Shown here: positions 25,035 to 33,073 of the stretch, one piece after another
How positions within the stretch are numbered: position 1 is the first letter of the stretch
Layout: every line of letters begins with the position of its first letter
Origin: Nocardioidaceae bacterium
GTDB lineage: Bacteria; Actinomycetota; Actinomycetes; Propionibacteriales; Nocardioidaceae
Direction: 5' to 3'
Assembly (NCBI GenBank): GCA_025934895.1
Contig: JAICWH010000009.1
Coordinates: 1 to 43,186, forward strand
DNA: 43,186 bases
Notes under the pieces: model-generated
Database searches by the model: none
What the model was told of the DNA's origin: nothing
What the model saw: only the letters and a program-made list of their open reading frames with translations
Made by a program: the position numbers and the translations under genes

Positions 25035-25989
25035 CGCGCCGGCCCTCTGCCTCGCGCTCCTGCTGCTTGCCGCACCGGCCGCCGCCGACGCGACGAGCGT
25101 CCCGGGGAGCCGGCTGTTCTCGTTCGGCGACGACGACATCTTCGAGTCCAGCGGGCTGGTCGACCGCGGCGACGTCGTGTTCACCATCAACGACTCCGGC
25201 GACGACGCGGTGGTCTACGGCGTCGACCCGGCGTCGGGGAGGACGGTGTCGCACACGACGTACGCAGACTCCGTCGAGGACGTCGAGGCGCTCGCGCCCG
25301 GCGCGGACGGGACGCTCTGGGTGGGCGACATCGGCGACAACCGCCACAGCCGGGACGGCATCGCGGTCTACCACGTCCGGCCCGGCGAGCACGACCGCGC
25401 CGCCGACCGGTTCGACCTCGCCTACCCGGACGGGCCGCACGACGCGGAGACCCTGCTGGTCCAGCCGCGCACGCAGCAGGTATTCGTGGTCTCCAAGTCG
25501 GTCTTCGGCGGGACGGTGTACGCCGCGCCCCGCACCCTGGCCAGCGGGCGAGCGAACAGGCTGCACGCCTACGCCCGGGTGCGCGGCCTGGTGACCGACG
25601 GCGCGTTCTTCCCCGACAGGAGCCACGTGGTGCTGCGCACCTACGGGGAGGCGATGGTCTACACGATCCCGGACTTCGGGCTGGTCGGCACGGTGCGCCT
25701 GCCGACCCAGCCGCAGGGCGAGGGGATCTCCATGGGTCGGGACGGCCGGATGCTGCTGTCCACCGAGGGGGTGCACGCCGACGTGCTGCAGGTCGCGCTG
25801 CCGGGCCGGTTGACCGCGGCGCAGCCCTCGACCGCCCGGCCCGCACGACCGCCGCTCGCCGAGCAGGCGGGCCGTCGGCAGGACCCGCGGGGGGCGTGGG
25901 ACTGGACGGCGATCGCGGTGGCGGCTGCGGGCGTCGCCGGTCTGGGGTGTCTCGCCTGGCACGGGTCGCGACTGCGGGGGCCCCGCTGA
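25018..25989 (+). CDS. Secreted, membrane-anchored beta-propeller-like protein
   Basis: A 323-residue protein starting at GTG 25018, inside the end of the methyltransferase gene. Residues 1-24 are a signal peptide (ALCLALLLLAAPAAADA). The body has repeated blade-like strands (GDVVFTINDSGDDAVVYGVD, GTLWVGDIGDNRHSRDGIAVYHV, QQVFVVSKSVFGGTVYAA, RMLLSTEGVHADVLQVAL), giving an NHL/WD-type propeller of unknown ligand. A Pro/Arg-rich linker is followed by a C-terminal membrane helix (WTAIAVAAAGVAGLGCLAW) and a short basic tail, so the propeller should face the outside. The coupling to a methyltransferase is unexplained. Confidence 0.78.
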   Translation: MTGWPSAPALCLALLLLAAPAAADATSVPGSRLFSFGDDDIFESSGLVDRGDVVFTINDSGDDAVVYGVDPASGRTVSHTTYADSVEDVEALAPGADGTLWVGDIGDNRHSRDGIAVYHVRPGEHDRAADRFDLAYPDGPHDAETLLVQPRTQQVFVVSKSVFGGTVYAAPRTLASGRANRLHAYARVRGLVTDGAFFPDRSHVVLRTYGEAMVYTIPDFGLVGTVRLPTQPQGEGISMGRDGRMLLSTEGVHADVLQVALPGRLTAAQPSTARPARPPLAEQAGRRQDPRGAWDWTAIAVAAAGVAGLGCLAWHGSRLRGPR

Positions 25990-26008
25990 GCCTCTCGAGG
26001 CCCACGGC

Positions 26009-26794
26009 TCAGGTCGGGTCCGAAGCTGGGCGTCGCCCGACCATGTGGAAGACCCGACTGAGCTGTCGGTAGGGGTCGCGACGGCTGGCCTGCAGCTCGA
26101 CGTCGGCGACCGCGGCGACGTCCGTGGTGGCGAGCGGCAGGTCCATCCAGTCGCTGAACAGCCACACGCCGTACCAGGCCTCTAATGGAGCGTTGCCGTC
26201 ATGCAGCAGCTCCGCGAGGTGCTCGACGGTGTCGGCGCGGGTGTCGGTGCCGAGAACCCCGCGCTCGTGGGTGGCCTCGAAGGCCGCCAGCGCCTCGACC
26301 CACCGCTTCTCGAGTGCGGGTCTGATCGCCAGCGTCGCCGCGTTCAGCGCCATCACCGAGACGATGCCGCCTGGAGCCAGGCAGCCGCACAGCGCGCTGA
26401 GCATCGGCTCGGGTCGCGGGAGGTACATCAGGACGCCGTGGCACAGCACAGCAGCGAACCGCTCACCGCCGGTTGCCGCGGCCGCCTCCTCCCCGGAGGC
26501 CTCGACGAGCCGCACGCGGTCGCGCACCGCCGCCGGCTCGGCGCTCACCCGCTGCTCGGCCTTGGCCAGCATCGCCGCCGACGAGTCGAGGACGGTGACC
26601 TGGTGACCCCGTCGAGCCAGGGGCAGGGACTGGTGCGCGGCGCCGCCGCCGACGTCGAGCACGCTGGCCGGCGGCTCCGGCAGGTGGTCGAGCAGCTGAT
26701 GGTGCAGGACGAACGTCCGGACCCGGCCCTTGACGGTCGCGTAGGCCCCGTCGACGAACGGGTCCGCCAGAGCCGCCCAGGCATCCTCGGACAC
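26009..26794 (-). CDS. SAM-dependent methyltransferase (CmoM/SmtA-like)
   Basis: A 261-residue protein with motif I VLDVGGGAAHQSLPLARRG (about 45-63), motif II VTVLDSS, and the post-I region FAAVLCHGVLMYLPRPEPML. The start FVDGAYATVKGRVRTFVLHHQL resembles the CmoM/SmtA family, which methylates 5-carboxymethoxyuridine in tRNA or related substrates. That assignment is uncertain. GTG 26794 has GACGCT six bases upstream. It lies 96 bp downstream of serC on the same strand. In that gap a GC-rich inverted repeat (GGGCCGTGCGGACCGGCCC-like, near 26850) might terminate serC transcripts. Confidence 0.8.
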   Translation of the reverse strand: MSEDAWAALADPFVDGAYATVKGRVRTFVLHHQLLDHLPEPPASVLDVGGGAAHQSLPLARRGHQVTVLDSSAAMLAKAEQRVSAEPAAVRDRVRLVEASGEEAAAATGGERFAAVLCHGVLMYLPRPEPMLSALCGCLAPGGIVSVMALNAATLAIRPALEKRWVEALAAFEATHERGVLGTDTRADTVEHLAELLHDGNAPLEAWYGVWLFSDWMDLPLATTDVAAVADVELQASRRDPYRQLSRVFHMVGRRPASDPT

Positions 26795-26890
26795 GGGAGC
26801 AGCGTCTCACGTGCCGATGCCGGTGGCGACGACTCGCCTCCGGTCGGGCCGTGCGGACCGGCCCCTGGTCGAGCGAGCGGACGATCCCGT

Positions 26891-28063
<1,173 letters not shown>

Positions 28064-28136
28064 TCAGCTCGGTGCCCACCTAGTCTGTCACCCGCAGCGA
28101 CCCGCAGCTCAGCACGGCCGGCTTCCACAGGAGATC

Positions 28137-28622
28137 ATGGGCAACCTCACACCGCGGCTCGAACCGGCCCGGTTCACCGACCCGCTGACCCAGGCTCTGG
28201 TCGCCGAGGTGCAGGCCGAGTACACCGTGCTCTACGGCGGGCCGGACAGCACCCCGCTCGAGGACGGCGTCTTCGACCCGCCAGGTGGGGCCTTCTTCCT
28301 GGCCTACGACGGTGACGTCCCGGTGGCCATGGGTGGGTGGCGGATGCGGTCCGACGTACGTCCGTGGGGGCTGGTGCCGGCTGCGGAGGTCAAACGCATG
28401 TACGTCGCGCCAGCCGCCCGACGTCGGGGGTACGCCCGAGCTGTGCTGGCCCACCTCGAGCAGACCGCCCGTGCGGCCGGGGCGGAGGTGATGGTGCTAG
28501 AGACGGGTGCGCCCCAGCAGGCGGCGATCGCGATGTACGTCGCGGCCGGGTACGTCCCGGTGGAGAAGTTCGGCCACTACGCCTGGTCGCCGACGCAGCG
28601 GTGCTTCGGCAAGCGGCTCTAG
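28137..28622 (+). CDS. GNAT family N-acetyltransferase
   Basis: A 161-residue GNAT protein. The acetyl-CoA-binding motif is VKRMYVAPAARRRGYARAVLAHLEQTAR (about 84-111; R-R-x-G-Y-A). Then come VMVLETGAPQQAAIAMYVAAGYVPVEKFGHY, the strand and helix that close the fold. The ATG at 28137 has AGGAG just upstream. It is divergent from serC. It acetylates an unknown amine, either a small molecule or a protein. Confidence 0.88.
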   Translation: MGNLTPRLEPARFTDPLTQALVAEVQAEYTVLYGGPDSTPLEDGVFDPPGGAFFLAYDGDVPVAMGGWRMRSDVRPWGLVPAAEVKRMYVAPAARRRGYARAVLAHLEQTARAAGAEVMVLETGAPQQAAIAMYVAAGYVPVEKFGHYAWSPTQRCFGKRL

Positions 28623-28641
28623 GAGGCTGTCGACCTCGCAG

Positions 28642-29466
28642 TCACAAGGTGGCGGTCTCCCCACGGCCGACCACTCGGACCATGCCGGACAGGCCGCGGC
28701 GTGACATCTCGTCGGTGAAGTCCGACAGCGGTGACCTCATCACCGCGTAGTCGTCGACATGCACCGGCACCGCCCGGCGCGGGCGGACCACGTCCAGCAG
28801 GTCCGCGCCCTGGCGCCCGTCCATGGTCACCACGATGCCCCCGGGCAGCGTCGTGCCTCCGAGGTGGACGACGGCGAGGTCGACGTCCGGCCAGCGCCGG
28901 GCGATCTCGTGGATCCGGTCGTACATCAGCGTGTCCCCGGTGAGGTACACCCGCTGTGCCACAGCACCGGTCGTGTCCCCGAACTCCAGCAGGCTCCCCA
29001 TCACCGGAGGCAGCAGGCGGGCGACCAGCGCGGGTCCGTGCCTGCCGGGGAGCGCCGTGACGGTGAGCAGCTCCTGGCCCTTGACCAGCGTGTGCCGCTC
29101 CCAGGTGTCCACGCCGACCGCGCGCCGGAACCCGGCCAGGCCCTGCAACCGTCGCGAGGCGTGCGGGGTGGTGATGACCGGCAGCGCGCGGTCCAGGCTC
29201 CGCTGGGCGACCCGGTCCCAGTGGTCCCCGTGCAGGTGCGAGAGCACCACCGCGTCCAGGGGCGGCAGGTCCTCGACCTGCATCGCCGGGTCCAGCAGCC
29301 TCGCGGTGAACAGCCCGTAGCCCAGGTGCACGCGCTGGCCGGCGTGCAGGAAGCTCGGGTCGGTCAGCACGGTGAACGACCCCCAGCTGAGCAGGACCGT
29401 CGCGTTGCCGATGAAGGTCAGGGAGAGGGACATGTCGGCCGCCGTACCCACCCGGTCGCGGGTCAC
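28642..29466 (-). CDS. Metallo-beta-lactamase fold hydrolase
   Basis: A 274-residue protein of the UlaG/YtnP-like MBL-fold group. The metal motif is HLHGDHWD (His77, His79, Asp81, His82). DPSF near 36 (LTDPSFLHAG), GDT (YLTGDTLMY) and the C-terminal VPVHVDDYAVM supply further ligands. GTG 29466 is chosen over ATG 29433 because GGAGG lies four bases upstream. It starts 18 bp after citrate synthase ends on the same strand, so the two probably share a transcript. Substrate unknown. Confidence 0.86.
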   Translation of the reverse strand: MTRDRVGTAADMSLSLTFIGNATVLLSWGSFTVLTDPSFLHAGQRVHLGYGLFTARLLDPAMQVEDLPPLDAVVLSHLHGDHWDRVAQRSLDRALPVITTPHASRRLQGLAGFRRAVGVDTWERHTLVKGQELLTVTALPGRHGPALVARLLPPVMGSLLEFGDTTGAVAQRVYLTGDTLMYDRIHEIARRWPDVDLAVVHLGGTTLPGGIVVTMDGRQGADLLDVVRPRRAVPVHVDDYAVMRSPLSDFTDEMSRRGLSGMVRVVGRGETATL

Positions 29467-29484
29467 GCCACCTCCAGGCCGGGG

Positions 29485-30585
29485 CTATCCCCAGGCGGGG
29501 TCCCAGCCGTCGGCCTCGTCGGCCTTGCGGGTGGGCGGACCGACGTAGATGGCCGAGGGGCGGATCAGCCGACCGGTGCGCTTCTGCTCCATGATGTGCG
29601 CCGACCAGCCACCGGTGCGGGCACAGGTGAACATCGAGGTGAACATGTGCGGCGGGACCTCGGCGAAGTCGAGCACGATGGCCGCCCAGAACTCCACGTT
29701 GGTCTCCAGCACCCGGTCCGGGCGGCGTTCGCGAAGCTCGGCGAGGGCGGCCTGCTCCAAGGCCTCGGCGACCTCGTAGCGCGGGGCGCCGAGCTCCTTC
29801 GCCGTACGCCGCAGGACGCGGGCACGCGGGTCCTCGGCGCGGTAGACCCGGTGCCCGAAGCCCATCAGCCGCTCGCCCCGGTCGAGCAGGTCCTTGACGT
29901 AGCTGCGCGCGTCGCCCGTGCGCTCGACGGCCTCCAGCATGCCCAGCACCCGCGAGGGTGCACCTCCGTGCAGCGGGCCGCTCATCGCCCCGACGGCCGC
30001 CGAGAGGGCCGCGCCGACGTCCGCGCCGGTCGAGGCCACCACCCGGGCGGTGAACGTCGAGGCGTTCATGCCGTGCTCGGCGGCCGAGGTCCAGTAGGCG
30101 TCGACGGCCTGCACGTGTCGGGGGTCGGGCTCGCCCTTCCACCGGATCATGAACCGCTCGGTGATCGAGCCCGCCTTGTCCACCTCGGACTGCGGCACCA
30201 TGGGCTGGCCGAGCCCGCGGGCGGCCTGGGCCACGAAGGAGAGCACCATCACGGCCGCCCGCGCCAGGTCCTTGCGGGCCTGGTCGTCGTCGGTGTCGTA
30301 GAGCGGCTTCATCCCCCAGGTCGGCGCCAGCATGGCGATCGCGGACTGCACGTCGACCCGGATGTCACCGGAGTGCACCGGCAGGGCGAACGGCTCGGCG
30401 GGTGGCAGCCCCGGCTGGTAGCTGCCGTCCACCAGCAGCCCCCAGACGTTCTCGAACGGCACCCGCCCGACCAGGTCTTCGACGTCCACGCCGCGGTAGC
30501 GCAGCGCAGACCCCTCCCTGTCCGGCTCGGCGATCTCCGTCTCGAAGGCGACGACGCCTTCTAGACCATGGTGGATCTCGGTCAC
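29485..30585 (-). CDS. citA: Citrate synthase (type II-like CitA)
   Basis: A 366-residue citrate synthase, which condenses acetyl-CoA with oxaloacetate. The first catalytic His is in MSGPLHGGAPSRV (His206) and the second in MGFGHRVYRAEDPRA (His245). The catalytic Asp lies in VLDFAEVPP, and the CoA/Arg region is FTCARTGGWSAHIMEQ. The length is that of the short Bacillus/actinobacterial citrate synthase 2. GTG 30585 has AAGGAG six bases upstream, and the codons before it are not family sequence. In M. tuberculosis the equivalent citA is also near serC. The name is by similarity; a main gltA may exist elsewhere in the genome. Confidence 0.9.
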   Translation of the reverse strand: MTEIHHGLEGVVAFETEIAEPDREGSALRYRGVDVEDLVGRVPFENVWGLLVDGSYQPGLPPAEPFALPVHSGDIRVDVQSAIAMLAPTWGMKPLYDTDDDQARKDLARAAVMVLSFVAQAARGLGQPMVPQSEVDKAGSITERFMIRWKGEPDPRHVQAVDAYWTSAAEHGMNASTFTARVVASTGADVGAALSAAVGAMSGPLHGGAPSRVLGMLEAVERTGDARSYVKDLLDRGERLMGFGHRVYRAEDPRARVLRRTAKELGAPRYEVAEALEQAALAELRERRPDRVLETNVEFWAAIVLDFAEVPPHMFTSMFTCARTGGWSAHIMEQKRTGRLIRPSAIYVGPPTRKADEADGWDPAWG

Positions 30586-30674
30586 GTCCGACTCCTTCGT
30601 CCTCGCCCCGCACGCCCAAATGTCCCCATCATGCACACCTCGAGCCGCCACGTCACGTGTCTCGCGCCGGTTGC

Positions 30675-30680
30675 TAGGTT
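30675..30680 (+). promoter_or_regulatory. -10 element of pdxH
   Basis: TAGGTT ends six bases before ATG 30687, suggesting a leaderless transcript. It lies in the 101-bp divergent region shared with citA, whose Shine-Dalgarno is on the other strand. Confidence 0.55.
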
Positions 30681-30686
30681 CGTGAG

Positions 30687-31349
30687 ATGAGCGGTCAGCC
30701 CCAGCAGGACCTCGGCAGGCTCCGGCGTGAGTACGGCGACCGCGGGCTCGACACCCCCGACCTCGCCGACGACCCCATCGCCATGTTCCGGCGATGGTTC
30801 GACGAGACCGTGGCGGCGGGGCTGCACGAGCCGAACGCCATGGTCGTCGCCACGGTCTCCGGGGACGGGCGACCCTCGGCACGGCTGGTGCTGCTCAAGG
30901 GCCTCGACGAGCGGGGTTTCGTGTTCTACACCAACCTCGACTCGCGCAAGGGTGCGGAGATCGCGGCCAACCCGGCCGTCTCGCTGCTCTTCCCCTGGCA
31001 CGACCTGCAGCGCCAGGTGCGGGTCGAGGGTCTGGCGTCGCGGGTCTCGGCGGAGGAGAGCGAGGCCTACTTCGCCGCCCGGCCCCGCGAGTCCCAGCTC
31101 GGCGCCTGGGCGTCGCCGCAGTCCCAGGTGGTCTCCTCGCGCTCCGCCCTCGACGAGAGGTACGGCGGTGTGCTCGCCCGGTTCGCCGACGTGGACGCCG
31201 TACCGCTCCCGCCGTTCTGGGGCGGCATCCGGGTCGCGCCCGAGGCGGTCGAGTTCTGGCAGGGTCGCAAGGGTCGAATGCACGACCGGCTGCTCTACCG
31301 CCGCGGAGCCGGGCAGCCCGGGTGGACGGTCCAGCGGCTCGCCCCCTGA
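30687..31349 (+). CDS. pdxH: Pyridoxamine/pyridoxine 5'-phosphate oxidase PdxH
   Basis: A 220-residue FMN enzyme that oxidises PMP or PNP to pyridoxal 5'-phosphate. Family blocks are LRREYGDRGLDTPDLADDPI (substrate lid), EPNAMVVATVSGDGRPSARLVLLKG (FMN binding), GFVFYTNLDSRKGAEIAANP, RQVRVEGLASRVS, ARPRESQLGAWAS and the C-terminal WGGIRVAPEAVEFWQGRKGRMHDRLLYRR. The end sequence RLAP is compatible with the normal C-terminus. It is divergent from citA. Its product serves SerC in the same window. Confidence 0.95.
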   Translation: MSGQPQQDLGRLRREYGDRGLDTPDLADDPIAMFRRWFDETVAAGLHEPNAMVVATVSGDGRPSARLVLLKGLDERGFVFYTNLDSRKGAEIAANPAVSLLFPWHDLQRQVRVEGLASRVSAEESEAYFAARPRESQLGAWASPQSQVVSSRSALDERYGGVLARFADVDAVPLPPFWGGIRVAPEAVEFWQGRKGRMHDRLLYRRGAGQPGWTVQRLAP

Positions 31350-31351
31350 CG

Positions 31352-31381
31352 GATTACCAGGGGGCTCGCCCCCTGGTAATC
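31352..31381 (+). terminator. Strong hairpin after pdxH, with a competing alternative stem
   Basis: A perfect 13-bp inverted repeat (31352-31364 with 31369-31381) and a 4-base CTCG loop directly follow the pdxH stop. No T-run follows, as is common for actinobacterial terminators. The 13-bp sequence GGCTCGCCCCCTG occurs both at the pdxH 3' end (31336-31348) and inside the hairpin (31363-31375). As a result an alternative 8-bp stem (31341-31348 with 31358-31365) can form instead. Confidence 0.7.
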
Positions 31382-31672
31382 GGCGCCGCCCAGAGCACCC
31401 CACCGGATCTGGAACGCAGACAGCCCGCGGGCGGTGCGGTTCTAGACCGCTCTCCGGTCGGATGATGTCCGGAGCGCCCACGGGCCGGGTGACTGCTTGG
31501 GATTACCAGCGCGCACTGCTGTCAGCGGCTGGCTGGTGCGCTGCTAGCGAGCAGCCACCTCACGAATCCGTAAAGAATGCACTCTCGGACCACCTCCTCT
31601 CTCGTGTGGCACCACGGTACGTCTGCCCCGGGCCGGCGGACAAGCGGTTTGCCCGGATGCCAGGGTTGGCCC
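31382..31672. other. Intergenic region between pdxH and MFS gene, no gene seen
   Basis: This stretch holds no convincing gene. GATTACCAG, the outer part of the preceding hairpin arm, recurs at 31501-31509. A short inverted repeat lies at 31438-31451 around TCTAG, and a looser GC-rich one near 31509-31550. The MFS frame is open back to ATG 31577, but those 32 residues are not transporter-like. Confidence 0.5.
31661..31666 (+). promoter_or_regulatory. -10 element of the MFS gene
   Basis: CAGGGT ends six bases before ATG 31673, close to the TAGGGT hexamers used elsewhere in the window. It supports ATG 31673 as the start. Confidence 0.4.
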
Positions 31673-32929
31673 ATGCAGACGACGCGGCAGTCCTTCTGGC
31701 GCTCCGTGCTCACCGACATTCGGCCCCTGCAGGTCTCGCCGCCGTACCGCCGGCTGTTCGTCGGCACCACCGTCGCCCAGCTCGGCCAGCAGATGACCAA
31801 CGTCGCAGTCGCGATCCAGGTGTACGCGATCACCGGCTCGTCCTTCTACGTCGGCCTGGTCGGGGTCTTCGCGCTGGTCCCGCTGGTGGGCCTGGGGCTC
31901 TACGGCGGCGCCATCGCCGACGCGGTCGACCGCCGCACGCTGGCCCTGGTCGCGAGCGTCGGGCTCTGGGCGGTGTCCGTCGCGCTGGCCGCCCAGGCCT
32001 TCACGGGGAACGGGTCGGTGTGGGTGCTCTACGCCTGCATCGCCGTGCAGTCCGGGTTCTACGCCGTCAACAACCCGGCCCGGAGCGCGATGGTGCCGCG
32101 GCTCCTCGACCATGAGCTGATGCCCGCCGCCTCGGCCCTGAACATGGCGTCGTTCAACCTCGGCTTCACGTTCGGGCCGATGCTCGGGGCGCTGGTCATC
32201 TCCTGGCACGGCTTCGGCGCGGCGTACTCCATCGACGTCATCACCTTCTCGGCCGCCTACTACGCACTCGTGCGGCTGCCGCGCATGCCTCCGCTTGAGG
32301 ACAGCCCGCGAGCGGGACTGCGGTCGGTCGTCGACGGGCTGGGGTTCCTGCGACGCTCCCCGAACCTGCGGATGACGTTCGTAGTCGACCTGTGCGCGAT
32401 GGTGCTGGCGCAGCCGCGGGCGCTGTTCCCGGCGCTGGCCTACAAGGTGTACGGCGGTGGCGCCGGCCTGGTGGGCGTCCTGCAGGCCGCGCCTGCCGCC
32501 GGAGCCGTCGCCGCGTTCCTGTTCTCGGGGTGGGTGAGCAAGGTCCGGCTCCAGGGCCTGGCGATCGTGGTGGCAGTGGCCGTCTATGGGGCCGCGGTGG
32601 GCGGCGTCGGGCTGACGAACGTGCTGTGGATCGGCGTCGTGTTCCTGGCCTTGTCCGGAATGGCCGACATGGTCAGCGCGGCCTACCGCTCGACGATGCT
32701 GCAGGTCGCCGCCCCCGACCAGATGCGCGGCCGGCTCCAGGGAGTGTTCATCGTGGTGGTCGCCGGTGGACCCAGGGCCGGCGACTTCCTGGCCGGGTCG
32801 GTGGCCAGCGGCGTCGGGGAGCGGCTCGCCCTCCTGGTCGGCGGGCTGGCCTGCGTGGTCGGCGTGCTGAGCGCCAGTGCGCTCTCGCGCGGTTTCCTGG
32901 AGTACGACGCCCGGCACCCGACCCCCTGA
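31673..32929 (+). CDS. MFS transporter (enterobactin-exporter-like)
   Basis: A 418-residue MFS protein. The N-terminal DIRPLQVSPPYRRLFVGTTVAQ leads into TM1. Motif A-like YGGAIADAVDRRTLALVASVG follows TM2. VNNPARSAMVPRLLDHELMPAASALN is the conserved cytoplasmic loop of the EntS/MFS_3 group. The end (RGFLEYDARHP) is typical. The substrate is unknown; siderophore, drug or metabolite efflux would fit the family. It is transcribed in the same direction as the following DHA2-type transporter but is separated from it by 144 bp with a promoter. Confidence 0.87.
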   Translation: MQTTRQSFWRSVLTDIRPLQVSPPYRRLFVGTTVAQLGQQMTNVAVAIQVYAITGSSFYVGLVGVFALVPLVGLGLYGGAIADAVDRRTLALVASVGLWAVSVALAAQAFTGNGSVWVLYACIAVQSGFYAVNNPARSAMVPRLLDHELMPAASALNMASFNLGFTFGPMLGALVISWHGFGAAYSIDVITFSAAYYALVRLPRMPPLEDSPRAGLRSVVDGLGFLRRSPNLRMTFVVDLCAMVLAQPRALFPALAYKVYGGGAGLVGVLQAAPAAGAVAAFLFSGWVSKVRLQGLAIVVAVAVYGAAVGGVGLTNVLWIGVVFLALSGMADMVSAAYRSTMLQVAAPDQMRGRLQGVFIVVVAGGPRAGDFLAGSVASGVGERLALLVGGLACVVGVLSASALSRGFLEYDARHPTP

Positions 32930-33011
32930 GGCACCGGACCGGCCTCGGCGGGCATCCGGTCCATCCCGCGGTGAGGAGTGGCCAGGGTCACTGACCAACC
33001 TTCCAGAAGAA

Positions 33012-33041
33012 TGCTTGCAGCACGCAAACATCGGGTAGGGT
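33012..33041 (+). promoter_or_regulatory. Promoter with imperfect operator before the DHA2 transporter
   Basis: TTGCAG (33015-33020) and TAGGGT (33036-33041) are spaced 15 bp apart and lie 32 bp before ATG 33074. An imperfect palindrome TGCTTGC-N5-GCAAACA (33012-33030, six of seven positions matched) overlaps the -35 element, as a repressor site would. Confidence 0.45.
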
Positions 33042-33073
33042 GGTGGGGATCGTCCAGACGAGAACTCGAGGCC

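Noticed and set aside
31438-31451. T-arm-like GCGGT-TCTAG-ACCGC, possible tRNA remnant
   Set aside because: The loop does not fit TTCRANY with a 5-bp stem, and no acceptor, D or anticodon arms are present around it.
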